From NCBI RefSeq assembly GCF_005405225.1, contig NZ_BJDQ01000002.1, positions 124,001 to 188,000 of the forward strand: DNA of 64,000 bases, given 5' to 3'. Every line of letters begins with the position of its first letter. Position 1 is the first letter of the stretch. Shown here piece after piece: positions 9,717-17,131 of the stretch. The notes under the pieces are model-generated. The model was not told the DNA's origin. It made no database searches and saw only the letters and a list, made by a program, of their open reading frames with translations. Position numbers and translations under genes: made by a program. The stretch comes from Enterococcus dongliensis (GTDB taxonomy: Bacteria; Bacillota; Bacilli; Lactobacillales; Enterococcaceae).

Positions 9717-10244
9717 ATGTCGAATTTCATCGATTCAATCAAAAAATATGGCTATTTAAGAAGTGCTTGTTATCTAATTTTAGGGATTGCTACTTTGCTT
9801 TCGCCACAAAGTGTCTTCAAAGGGATCGTTTATATTATTTTCTTCTACTTATTGATTTTAGGGATATTACAAATCATTCGTGGATTGCGAGCAAAAAAAT
9901 ATACTGGCAATGTTGGATTCGAAACGACTAGCGGGATCACACGTATCATTATCGCGTTTGTCGTTTTATGGTTCTCAAAAGGAATCATTAGCATCTTACC
10001 GATGTTTTTAGGTTTCATCATCTTGGTTTTTGCAATTGGACAGTTTTTACAAAATTGGACTGCCAAGAAAAATGGGTTCCCAGTAACTGGTCAAGTCATC
10101 TACAGCGCATTGATGATGATTGCCGGCATCTTTCTTTTGTTCAATCCGTTTAACAGCATGATGATTCTCTTTCAAATTTTTGGTTTTTTGTTAATCACTA
10201 TGGCTATTTCAGAATTTATCAATACTCGTCGCTTTCATCGATAA
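9717..10244 (+). CDS. DUF308/HdeD-like membrane protein
   Basis: A 175-aa integral membrane protein with about six hydrophobic helices in two repeated halves and almost no loops. The internal pattern (LRSACYLILGIATLLSP near residues 14-30, and VIYSALMMIAGIFLLFNP near 123-140) is the duplicated motif of the DUF308/HdeD family. In enterobacteria HdeD is linked to acid resistance; in Firmicutes the role is unproven. The ATG at 9717 follows AAAGGAGTG. The next gene begins 60 bases on and may be cotranscribed. Confidence 0.85.
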   Translation: MSNFIDSIKKYGYLRSACYLILGIATLLSPQSVFKGIVYIIFFYLLILGILQIIRGLRAKKYTGNVGFETTSGITRIIIAFVVLWFSKGIISILPMFLGFIILVFAIGQFLQNWTAKKNGFPVTGQVIYSALMMIAGIFLLFNPFNSMMILFQIFGFLLITMAISEFINTRRFHR

Positions 10245-10304
10245 GGAATTGTTTCTACTGATAGAAACATTTATACTAAAGATATCAAACAAAGCGAGGT
10301 CATT

Positions 10305-10703
10305 ATGAATACAGCAAGCGAGCTTTATCAATTCACCAAAAAATACGGAATCAATTACAATACGAATGAGGACAAGGGGCTGCTTTTGTTCGATCGTTTT
10401 TTACAAGCATTTCCTAAAACAAATTTTTCTTTTTCTTTTATTGGTTTTCATAAATATGAAAGCTTAAAAAAACAAGAAGGCTTGACTGCTTATGGTATTT
10501 CCGGCAATACGCTCTATGCATTAAGCAAACAAAATGCCTATCGTTATAATTTATACCAATGCAAAGAACTCAGCGGGAAGAAGAAATTAAACGGAATCCG
10601 GTTAACTTTAGTGTTTCATACTGAAACTATCAAGATTAATCTTGGTTTTGCTGATGGCGGCGTTGTTTTAGCCGCGCTGAAACAAGCAAGAAAAAAAAAT
10701 TAA
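10305..10703 (+). CDS. Hypothetical protein, small soluble, basic
   Basis: A 132-aa soluble protein preceded by GCGAGG eight bases before the ATG. It has no signal peptide, membrane segment or cysteine-rich motif apart from one Cys. The C-terminal two thirds alternate short beta-strand-like stretches (TLYALSKQNAYRYNL, IRLTLVFHTETIKINLGF) and end in a lysine-rich tail, which suggests a PH-like or other beta-sandwich fold. I do not recognise it. It follows the DUF308 gene by 60 bases and precedes tRNA-Gln. Confidence 0.72.
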   Translation: MNTASELYQFTKKYGINYNTNEDKGLLLFDRFLQAFPKTNFSFSFIGFHKYESLKKQEGLTAYGISGNTLYALSKQNAYRYNLYQCKELSGKKKLNGIRLTLVFHTETIKINLGFADGGVVLAALKQARKKN

Positions 10704-10757
10704 GACAATTTATTTGAAGAATAGAAAAACTAGCGTTATAATACTTTCTGTTCTTAG

Positions 10758-10830
10758 TGGGATATGGCCAAACTGGTAAGGCGTCTGACTCTGAATCAGA
10801 AGAGTGCAGGTTCGAGCCCTGCTATCCCAA
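10758..10830 (+). tRNA. tRNA-Gln (anticodon CTG)
   Basis: A complete 73-nt cloverleaf. The acceptor TGGGATA pairs with TATCCCA at 10823-10829 with discriminator A. The D-arm is GCC...GGC. The anticodon stem TCTGA/TCAGA encloses the loop CTCTGAA, giving anticodon CTG, which reads CAG. The T-arm is GCAGG-TTCGAGC-CCTGC. CCA is not encoded. A terminator follows at once, so it is a single-tRNA unit. tRNA-Gln-CTG is usually an accessory to the TTG isoacceptor. Confidence 0.95.
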
Positions 10831-10831
10831 T

Positions 10832-10868
10832 AAAAAAGTTTTTGCTATTAAAGCAAAAACTTTTTTTG
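10832..10868 (+). terminator. Terminator after tRNA-Gln
   Basis: AAAAAGTTTTTGCT pairs with AGCAAAAACTTTTT and is followed by T residues. It is symmetric enough to serve the UspA gene on the minus strand as well. Confidence 0.85.
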
Positions 10869-10877
10869 TTCTACTAG

Positions 10878-11309
10878 CTAAGATTTAACAACCATGACAT
10901 TGCAATGGGCATGATTGACGACATAGTCTGCTGTCGTTCCTACAAATGCCTGTTCAACAGCTCCGCGACCAGTTGCACCAACGATAATCAGGTCAGCTTG
11001 ATTTTCTAATGCATAATCAATGATCTTACGTTTAGGATTTCCTGAATCAATTTTTGTTTCATAGTCAATTTCCTCTATCATTGAATCGGCGATCAGCTGC
11101 CCCATTTCAATCTCAGCATTATTGAGATGAAATTTCAAGGCATCATTGATAAACGCTGGATCTCCAATTGAAAACCTGTAATCGACCACTGTCAGGATAA
11201 AAAGTTTTGCTTCGTTGCGTTTAGCAACTTTTAGCGCTTCAGTAAAGGCCTTAGTAGCAGCTGTTGAGCCGTCCACTGCAACAAGAATATTTTTATAACT
11301 TTCTTTCAT
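10878..11309 (-). CDS. Universal stress protein, UspA family
   Basis: Single-domain (143 aa) universal stress protein, a nucleotide-binding HUP-fold protein induced by starvation and stress. The ATG at 11309 has GGAGG eight bases upstream; an in-frame ATG eight codons earlier has none. NILVAVDGS at the N-terminus carries the conserved Asp of the first strand. GATGRG followed nine residues later by GTTADYV fits the ATP-binding signature G-2x-G-9x-G-T/S, so it is probably an ATP-binding Usp. Monocistronic, ending at the terminator shared with tRNA-Gln. Confidence 0.95.
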   Translation of the reverse strand: MKESYKNILVAVDGSTAATKAFTEALKVAKRNEAKLFILTVVDYRFSIGDPAFINDALKFHLNNAEIEMGQLIADSMIEEIDYETKIDSGNPKRKIIDYALENQADLIIVGATGRGAVEQAFVGTTADYVVNHAHCNVMVVKS

Positions 11310-11446
11310 TGAAACCGCCTCCTTCTCATCCATTATACCTCAACTAAAACTTTCTATAAAACTTAAGGTAATTTATTCTGATAAAAACACTTTTAAGTCA
11401 TTAATCAAATAAAAATAACTTTTTTAGTTTTTTTATGATATTTTTG

Positions 11447-11520
11447 TGATAAAATGAAGTGAGCAACAAATTCCCCACCAATTGATTAATTACTATCATT
11501 GGGTTGTTGCTCTTTTTATT
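11447..11520 (+). promoter_or_regulatory. Leader or small RNA with terminator hairpin upstream of azlC
   Basis: An extended -10 (TG-A-TAAAAT, 11447-11455) would start RNA near 11461, exactly at a long hairpin. GAGCAACAA (11461-11469) pairs with TTGTTGCTC (11504-11512), the inner part CCAAT.GAT can pair with ATCATTGG, and TTTTTATTTT follows. The -35 is poor. This is either a short terminated RNA or an attenuator ahead of azlCD, whose start lies 65 bases downstream. No T-box signature or leader ORF rich in Ile, Leu or Val is visible. Confidence 0.45.
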
Positions 11521-11585
11521 TTATCCTCTTGTTTTTTTATTAGATTTGGACTAATATAATTAAAATAAAATGAGAGGATGATCGG

Positions 11586-12296
11586 ATGAATAATCGAACA
11601 GCGCAAACATTTCGTTTTTCTGATGGGGTAAGGGATTGTCTCCCAACAGTTATGGGCTATTTAGGTATCGGAATCGCTATGGGTATCGTGGGAAAATCTG
11701 CTCATCTAGCTATTTGGCAAATATTTTTAATGTCTACACTAGTATACGCAGGGAGTGCTCAATTTATCCTCTGCGGGTTACTTTTATTAAGTGCACCTAT
11801 TTTATCAATTATCTTTACCATCTTTTTAGTCAATTTACGCCATCTTTTGATGAGTCTTTCGGTTGCTCATTACTTTAAAGAGGATTCGTTATTAAATGGA
11901 GTTGCTATCGGTACCTTGTTGACAGACGAATCTTATGGTGTTTTGACTGCCGCACTGGCACAAGAAAAGAAAATCAATAGTACTTGGATGCATGGCTTAA
12001 ACATTACTGCTTATCTTGCTTGGATATTTTCAACAGTTCTTGGTGCGTTATTAGGAAATTTCATTCCCGATCCAACGATATTCGGATTTGATTTTGCATT
12101 GACCGCAATGTTTCTTGGTTTATTTTTATTCCAAGTCCAATTGCCGTTGAAAAAACAAAAAAATAAAACCCTAATCATTTTAGCAGTGACTGCTGTCAGC
12201 CTTTTTCTTTTGATGCGTTTTGTTACTGCAGAACTTTCTGTTATTTTAGCGACATTATTAGGCTGTTTGACGGGGGTGCTGATTGAAAATGAGTAA
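11586..12296 (+). CDS. azlC: Branched-chain amino acid exporter, large subunit AzlC
   Basis: Large subunit (236 aa) of the two-component AzlCD (LIV-E family) exporter, which removes excess branched-chain amino acids or analogues such as azaleucine. About seven or eight membrane helices are visible. Family signatures are the N-terminal DGVRDCLPTVMGYLGIGIAMGIVG, here split over residues 14-37, then YAGSAQFILCGLLL, the motif NLRHLLMSLSVA, and LLTDESYGVLT. The ATG at 11586 follows GAGAGGATGATCGG. azlD overlaps its 3' end by 8 bases, so they are translationally coupled. Confidence 0.95.
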   Translation: MNNRTAQTFRFSDGVRDCLPTVMGYLGIGIAMGIVGKSAHLAIWQIFLMSTLVYAGSAQFILCGLLLLSAPILSIIFTIFLVNLRHLLMSLSVAHYFKEDSLLNGVAIGTLLTDESYGVLTAALAQEKKINSTWMHGLNITAYLAWIFSTVLGALLGNFIPDPTIFGFDFALTAMFLGLFLFQVQLPLKKQKNKTLIILAVTAVSLFLLMRFVTAELSVILATLLGCLTGVLIENE

Positions 12297-12609
12297 CTCT
12301 TACTACTTGTTGATATTATTAGGCTGTACCTTAGTCACTTGGATTCCACGGATTTTACCCTTTGTCTTAACAAAAGCAATCACGCTGCCTCCAATCTTGG
12401 AAAAATTTTTAAGCTATTTACCTATGACCATCTTAACTGCGTTACTCCTACAAAGCCTTTTGAATTTTCAAGCAGGTCATTTTCCAACTTTGCGTTTTCC
12501 TGAGGTTTTTGCTTGTATCCCGGCTCTGATCGTTGGTATCCGAACAAATGATCTCATGAAAATCGTCTTAACAGGTGTTTTAGGAATAGCACTTTTGCGG
12601 TTATTTTAA
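12289..12609 (+). CDS. azlD: Branched-chain amino acid exporter, small subunit AzlD
   Basis: Small membrane subunit (106 aa) partnering AzlC. Four hydrophobic helices span most of the protein. The family motifs VTWIPRILPFVL near residues 17-28 and a C-terminal run after GIRTNDLMKIVLTGVLG are present. The ATG at 12289 overlaps azlC by 8 bases, with GGGGGTG ten bases upstream inside azlC. An alternative TTG two codons earlier is less likely. The unit ends without an obvious strong terminator before the next small gene. Confidence 0.92.
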   Translation: MSNSYYLLILLGCTLVTWIPRILPFVLTKAITLPPILEKFLSYLPMTILTALLLQSLLNFQAGHFPTLRFPEVFACIPALIVGIRTNDLMKIVLTGVLGIALLRLF

Positions 12610-12695
12610 ATAACAATTGTTATAGAGCTTATTTCTGGTCTTAATCGTTCTCCTGATGTAATATATAACAAAATAAAGCAAAAGGAGTTCCGTCC

Positions 12696-12914
12696 ATGAA
12701 AAAGATTATTGGATATTTCTTTAAAAAACCTTTAGTATTAGAAGACAAAAAGCCTTTCGAGATTATTCTCCCGATAGATGCTTTATATGATGGAAAAGAG
12801 CCAGTGGTAGAATCCAATCACCAGATTTTACGTGAGATAGAAAAGAAATATGAATATCCTATAGACAGTTTACACAGCTTTTTTATTATTTCAGAAATTG
12901 CAGATATAGATTAA
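12696..12914 (+). CDS. Small hypothetical protein
   Basis: A 72-aa protein with a clear AAAGGAG eight bases before its ATG and a terminator immediately after the stop. The N-terminus (MKKIIGYFFKKPLVLEDKKPF) is basic, the C-terminal half acidic with a hydrophobic stretch SLHSFFIISEIADI. There is no signal peptide or known motif. The signals around it suggest a real gene; I do not recognise the family. Confidence 0.7.
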   Translation: MKKIIGYFFKKPLVLEDKKPFEIILPIDALYDGKEPVVESNHQILREIEKKYEYPIDSLHSFFIISEIADID

Positions 12915-12950
12915 AAAAACTCGATGAACATTTTCATCGAGTTTTTTTTT
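12914..12950. terminator. Bidirectional terminator between the 72-aa gene and the GH73 gene
   Basis: AAAAACTCGATGAA-CATT-TTCATCGAGTTTTT is flanked by A and T runs, so it can end transcripts from both convergent genes. Confidence 0.87.
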
Positions 12951-14133
12951 ATTGTCCGTACCAACCGATTCCTTCATTGCGCCAACCATGTTTGATCAAA
13001 TTGTCGCGTTCGCTTTTAAGCAAGGTATAATGATGAGCGCCAGCTTTTGCATTCGGATTATACAAGCGGTAAAGAACTTTACTTCCTCCTGAATACCAGC
13101 TAATCCCTTCATAACGCCAACCCACCTTCACTAAATTATTTTTTTCATAAAGGTGTGGAGTATAATGATGGTCGCCCGCATTTGGATTGTATAAACGGTA
13201 CACTGGTGCACCACTTCTAGGCGCTTGCCAACCAATGCCTTCATAGCGCCAACCCGCTTTTATGACCTTATCACGTTCCACTCCATTAGCAGTGTAAAAG
13301 TGTTCTCCGCTATTTGGATTGTATAGACGATACATAGCATTTGTTTGGACCGTTGGATTATTCGTATCATATTGTGTTAAGTTATACGTTTCAATGACAC
13401 TGTTTAACGTTGTTCCATAATTAGGTGCAGTCGCATATCTGCCAGTCAACCAAGCCGTCGCATCTTTATAAGATTTTGTATTGCTTTTCCATGCACCCGA
13501 GTAATAATAATTTCCAGGTGAAAATGATGTTTGTTTTAAAATGGTCACATTATCCTGTAACGATTCCTTGTAAGATGGATATTTTCTAAATTTAGCATTT
13601 ATATAATACCAACCATCTTTTTCATTCCATTCTTGTGTTTTCATCGTTACTGATTGGCCATTGTATTCTCCTTTTATACCGAACAAATTGTAATTCGGCG
13701 CTTTAGATAGTGCACTGCTACCCCAGCCGCTTTCAACAATCGCTTGTGCAATCATCACCGAGGCATATAAGTTATTGCTGTTGGCCAAAGTTCTTGCTGA
13801 TGGCGCCACTTGATTGATAAAAGCTTGTTGAACGCTCATTGTAGATCTTGCACTTCTAAAAGCCGGTGGTTCCAACGTGAATTTCTCAAACGGAACAGGA
13901 TGATGAAATTGTAAATTCCCCGCTGCATCATATGCTGTTTCATCAACATCACTTTCATCATCGGCAACCGTTGTATCCGCCTGAGGATTCGTTGTTGAAT
14001 CAGATGTCTCAGCATTTGTTGAACTTTCAATTGAATCAGTTGAAAAGGTCGCTTCTTCTCCATTGACGACCTTAGCTGCTGTTGCAAAGCTTCCTAGTAA
14101 TAGTACCGTACAAATTAGTTTCTTATAATTCAT
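12949..14133 (-). CDS. Secreted GH73 N-acetylglucosaminidase with three C-terminal YRLYNPN repeats
   Basis: Secreted peptidoglycan hydrolase of 394 aa. The signal peptide is about residues 1-25. A low-complexity Ser/Thr/Asp linker covers about 28-70. The glucosaminidase (GH73/LYZ2) domain covers about 100-255, with the catalytic Glu134 in [10 protein letters not shown] followed by NYNLFGIKG. The C-terminus holds three tandem repeats of about 40 residues, each opening YRLYNPN(S/A) and ending GWRxEGIxW; this matches the DUF5648 repeat, probably a wall- or glycan-binding module. GGGGGATGGC precedes the ATG. It likely acts in cell separation or wall turnover. Monocistronic; terminator at 12914-12950. 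Confidence 0.92.
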   Translation of the reverse strand: MNYKKLICTVLLLGSFATAAKVVNGEEATFSTDSIESSTNAETSDSTTNPQADTTVADDESDVDETAYDAAGNLQFHHPVPFEKFTLEPPAFRSARSTMSVQQAFINQVAPSARTLANSNNLYASVMIAQAIVESGWGSSALSKAPNYNLFGIKGEYNGQSVTMKTQEWNEKDGWYYINAKFRKYPSYKESLQDNVTILKQTSFSPGNYYYSGAWKSNTKSYKDATAWLTGRYATAPNYGTTLNSVIETYNLTQYDTNNPTVQTNAMYRLYNPNSGEHFYTANGVERDKVIKAGWRYEGIGWQAPRSGAPVYRLYNPNAGDHHYTPHLYEKNNLVKVGWRYEGISWYSGGSKVLYRLYNPNAKAGAHHYTLLKSERDNLIKHGWRNEGIGWYGQ

Positions 14134-14476
14134 GCCATCCCCCTATAATACTATTAAAAAATAGTTATAATTGATTATTTTTATTCTCTTCTTTTATAAA
14201 GTAACAAAAAACACATAAAAAGTAAATTTTTTACTGTTTTTTTCTGCTAAAAACAGCGTAATAATCTATCTTTTTTAGATTTTATTTTTTAGAAAATGAC
14301 TAATCTGATGGATTGTTTTGTTTTTACTATTTTTTGTTCTTCGTTCCCAGATAGTTTTTTAGAGGGTCTGTACATACTTATTTTGCTGAATCATTCACAA
14401 ATAATTTATCATTTTTTTATTTGTTCTATGCTATAATAAAGCATGTTTATTCTGACTTATTTGAAGGAGCTTTATT
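14134..14476. other. AT-rich divergent intergenic region
   Basis: 343 bases between two divergent genes, very rich in T and A runs. Apart from the extended -10 promoter at 14429-14437 for the right-hand gene, I see no ORF, RNA gene or convincing operator. The minus-strand promoter of the GH73 gene must lie here but has no clear consensus pair. Confidence 0.6.
14429..14437 (+). promoter_or_regulatory. Extended -10 promoter (TGCTATAAT)
   Basis: A perfect extended -10 element, TG-C-TATAAT, 40 bases before the ATG of the 106-aa membrane protein. No good -35 is needed with this class. Confidence 0.65.
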
Positions 14477-14797
14477 ATGACGCTTTTATTGACACTACTA
14501 TTTGACCTTCTGATGATTGTTTTATTTTTATTCCGCTTGATCCAAGGCGATCAAATTATTTTTATCGTTAGTATCGTCTTACAAAGTTTATTATTTATTG
14601 ATTTACTCGCAGTCGTTCTTTTACGTTCACAAAAAGCTACTAATTCAGTCGACGTAGATGAAACACTTAATCGACGTTCTCGTTCACATCGAACAGCTAA
14701 AGCTGCTTCTGGTAGTTTCTTGGCTAAACTTTCATGTATTATTGCGTTATTGTTATTAGCCTATTATATTTATTCTGTTGTGTATCTTTTTATCTAA
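14477..14797 (+). CDS. Small membrane protein of unknown function
   Basis: A 106-aa protein with GAAGGAG eight bases before its ATG. Three hydrophobic helices lie near residues 2-22, 28-48 and 82-104. Between the second and third is a polar loop with NRRSRSHRTAKAASG, strongly basic and therefore probably cytoplasmic. No known domain recognised. It is monocistronic, with an extended -10 promoter and its own terminator. Confidence 0.75.
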   Translation: MTLLLTLLFDLLMIVLFLFRLIQGDQIIFIVSIVLQSLLFIDLLAVVLLRSQKATNSVDVDETLNRRSRSHRTAKAASGSFLAKLSCIIALLLLAYYIYSVVYLFI

Positions 14798-14829
14798 GTA
14801 AACAATGATAAAAAATAATTTCTATAGTC

Positions 14830-14861
14830 AAAAAAGGTCGCGGCAATGCCGCGGCCTTTTT
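14830..14861. terminator. Bidirectional terminator at the end of the rhodanese/YnjBCD-like operon
   Basis: GGTCGCGGC-AAT-GCCGCGGCC is flanked by a run of A on one side and T on the other. It ends both the 106-aa gene and the long minus-strand operon finishing at 14880. Confidence 0.88.
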
Positions 14862-14879
14862 GTTACAACTAACTTAAAA

Positions 14880-15557
14880 TTATTTGACCTTTTTGTATTC
14901 TGTGCTTAGTTGATTGATTTTTTTACTAATCTTTTTAGGAAGATACGCTAGTAATGCAAGCAAAACACCTGCGGCAGTCAATTCTAGCAATAGTGTCACT
15001 GAGACTCCTTTAGAAGCGATCTCTGATGCCATAAAGGCGTAGATAAAACTAGCTGGTATCATCGTCAAGCAAGAAATAAAACTAAATTTTTTAACACTCA
15101 TTGGTGTCATCGCGTACGCATAACTTTGAATAGCAAAAGGAAAAATTGGAACTAAGCGAGTAAAAATCAAAAATGATAGACCATTTTCTCGAACTCCTTG
15201 TTCAATTTTTTGAAAAGCCGGCTCTTGACTGAAACGTTGCAAAATATAGTCCCTTGCGACATATTTACCAATGACAAATGAAATGCTTGCGCCAATCGAA
15301 GCCCCAATGACTGTCAGCAGTCCGCCAATAAATCCACCATACGCAAGTCCACCGACAATTGCTAGAAATTGTCCCGGTAAAAGAAAAACAGCTACGATAA
15401 TAGATAACATGATAAAAATAAAGTAGCCCCACCATCCAAGGTTTTCTAAATACATTCTTAGTTTAGTGATATCTGTTAATAGATCAACTAAACCAAATTG
15501 ATAGGCTAAAAAAATGACGACCAATACTAATGAGATAAATATAAGGATCTTTTTCAC
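14880..15557 (-). CDS. TVP38/TMEM64 (VTT/DedA-type) membrane protein
   Basis: A 225-aa integral membrane protein of the TVP38/TMEM64 family, related to DedA scramblases. It starts at a GTG behind AGGGAG. The core has GWWGYFIFIMLSII, then FLLPGQFLAIVGGLAYGGFIGG near residues 58-80, and the reentrant-loop motif FLIFTRLVPIFPFAIQSYAYA near 130-150 with the conserved R and P. Members move or flip lipids. In other bacteria TVP38 genes occur beside the TIGR04282/TIGR04283 transferases, as here. It is the last gene of the 13-gene operon, 51 bases after the nucleoside hydrolase gene, the only sizeable gap. Confidence 0.9.
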   Translation of the reverse strand: MKKILIFISLVLVVIFLAYQFGLVDLLTDITKLRMYLENLGWWGYFIFIMLSIIVAVFLLPGQFLAIVGGLAYGGFIGGLLTVIGASIGASISFVIGKYVARDYILQRFSQEPAFQKIEQGVRENGLSFLIFTRLVPIFPFAIQSYAYAMTPMSVKKFSFISCLTMIPASFIYAFMASEIASKGVSVTLLLELTAAGVLLALLAYLPKKISKKINQLSTEYKKVK

Positions 15558-15608
15558 CGCTTCTCCCTTCTTATATGTTTTTGATTTCGAATAACTATTC
15601 GTACTTGA

Positions 15609-16469
15609 TTATTGCTGTTTACTTAACCCTAGAACCATCTGTCTGATGATCAATTGATTGAATTCGGCAATCGAGATCAACTGTTTAGGCATTTTCACTA
15701 AATTTTTTGATTGTTCCACAACTATCATCCTGCCCTTAGAAAGTTCTGGTTGCTCATCGGATAGATAATACTGCTCTTGACTGAAAAATTCCGGATGGTC
15801 CAAATATACAGCAGTTGTCATATCCCAATTACAAAAACCATCAAAGCCAAATACTTTCTCATTCCAGCTGATCCAGTTTTTTAAAGTGTTTTTTATCCAA
15901 TCAAGCGAGCTCATGTCGACCATTGCTTTTGCTGCATCTAAAAATTGGTCCAATTCCACACTTGAAAAAAAGGCGGCAGATGTCATATGTCCATTCATGA
16001 TCGTAAGCGGGGCTCGGCTTAATAAAACTGCTTTTGCTGCTGCTGGATCAGATGAAAAATTTAATTCTGTGACAGATCGCTGATTGACTGTCAATGGTCC
16101 CAAGGTCCCTCCCATCAATACTATTTCTTGCACTTTCTCAAAAAAATCAGGATCAAGTTTTTGTGCCTCTAATAAATTGGTCAAAGCACCCGTTGCAAGG
16201 ATTGTTACCTCATTGGGGTACTGATTGACTTTTTCTACTAAAAATTCTGCTTGCTGACGTGCATAATAATCAAAAGCTAGATTTAAACGCGTGTGCATGA
16301 GCTGGGTCATTTGCTCGACCTCTTCGATCTTGCTGTTACCATGAGTCAAAGTCAAACCTAGCAATTCAATGGTGGGAGCCCCTAACAGATAAAATAAAGT
16401 CAAACCATCATCAACATCATGATCAATCAATCCGAACGTATTATCACAATCTAAAATTACTTTTCTCAT
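15609..16469 (-). CDS. Nucleoside hydrolase-like protein (IunH superfamily)
   Basis: A 286-aa member of the inosine-uridine preferring nucleoside hydrolase superfamily, which cleaves the N-glycosidic bond of ribonucleosides. The N-terminal calcium-binding cluster is unusual. The family has DxDxGxDDA, whereas here ILDCDNTFGLIDHDVDDGLT has an insertion of about five residues before the DVDD pair. Later family segments remain: ILATGALTNLLEA near residues 90-102, IVLMGGTLG near 117, and FCNWDMTTAVYLDHPEF near 215 for the distal Asp. The substrate may be a modified nucleoside. Its start overlaps the TIGR04282 gene by 4 bases (ATGA coupling). Confidence 0.85.
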   Translation of the reverse strand: MRKVILDCDNTFGLIDHDVDDGLTLFYLLGAPTIELLGLTLTHGNSKIEEVEQMTQLMHTRLNLAFDYYARQQAEFLVEKVNQYPNEVTILATGALTNLLEAQKLDPDFFEKVQEIVLMGGTLGPLTVNQRSVTELNFSSDPAAAKAVLLSRAPLTIMNGHMTSAAFFSSVELDQFLDAAKAMVDMSSLDWIKNTLKNWISWNEKVFGFDGFCNWDMTTAVYLDHPEFFSQEQYYLSDEQPELSKGRMIVVEQSKNLVKMPKQLISIAEFNQLIIRQMVLGLSKQQ

Positions 16470-17131
16470 TCTAAAACCCCTCTATTTTTTTCCAACCACT
16501 GACGCAAATAATGGTTCTCAGTTTTTAATTTAGGATAGATCTGTTTCAAATCTGATGGGTAATCAATATCTTGCAGTGAAGACAATAAGACAACATCATA
16601 AGTGCCTAACCGTTGTAACGTAGCTTGTAATACCTCTTGTTTTCCCCAAACGATAGGGGCTTCAAAAACCGGTGTCAAATCGATGGATGCTCGACAACCA
16701 ATTAAATAATAGCCGCCATCTGCTGAAGGACCAATGACGATATCTTGCATCTGATCAAATGCCGCTTGGATCATTTCTGTATTCAGATTAGGAATATCAC
16801 TGCCTGTCAATACAACTTTTTCATACCCCTTTAAAAAGACGTTCTTCATCGCGTGATTCATCCGTTGACCGATTGTCTTGCCTTCTTGCTCAAATGCCTG
16901 GAATGTTTCTGGCATAACTGAAAATAGATCGGATGGGTCTCCTTCATCTGAATACGCTAAATACAAATCGATTCCTTGTGTATTCAGCTGTTCAAATTTT
17001 TTAAAACTATCTTGCAAAATCTGCTGTTGCACTTGACAGGCTTCTTCGCCGCTAAGCAGACTTTGTAAACGAGTTTTTACCTTGTTAGGTACTGGAACTC
17101 GCGTAAATAAAATATAGGCTTGTTTATTCAA
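16466..17131 (-). CDS. TIGR04282-type transferase (rSAM/selenodomain-associated transferase 1)
   Basis: A 221-aa nucleotidyl/glycosyl-transferase-fold protein of the TIGR04282 family (COG3222), annotated as rSAM/selenodomain- or arsenosugar-associated. It starts at TTG behind AAAGGAG. Motifs are FTRVPVPNKVKTRL near residues 9-22 (nucleotide-sugar binding), GQRMNHAM, the metal-binding VVLTGSDIPNL near 110-120, and IGPSADGGYYLIG. Its partner family TIGR04283 is encoded two genes upstream. The reaction is unproven. It overlaps the kinase-like gene by 8 bases and the nucleoside hydrolase gene by 4. Confidence 0.9.
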   Translation of the reverse strand: MNKQAYILFTRVPVPNKVKTRLQSLLSGEEACQVQQQILQDSFKKFEQLNTQGIDLYLAYSDEGDPSDLFSVMPETFQAFEQEGKTIGQRMNHAMKNVFLKGYEKVVLTGSDIPNLNTEMIQAAFDQMQDIVIGPSADGGYYLIGCRASIDLTPVFEAPIVWGKQEVLQATLQRLGTYDVVLLSSLQDIDYPSDLKQIYPKLKTENHYLRQWLEKNRGVLE

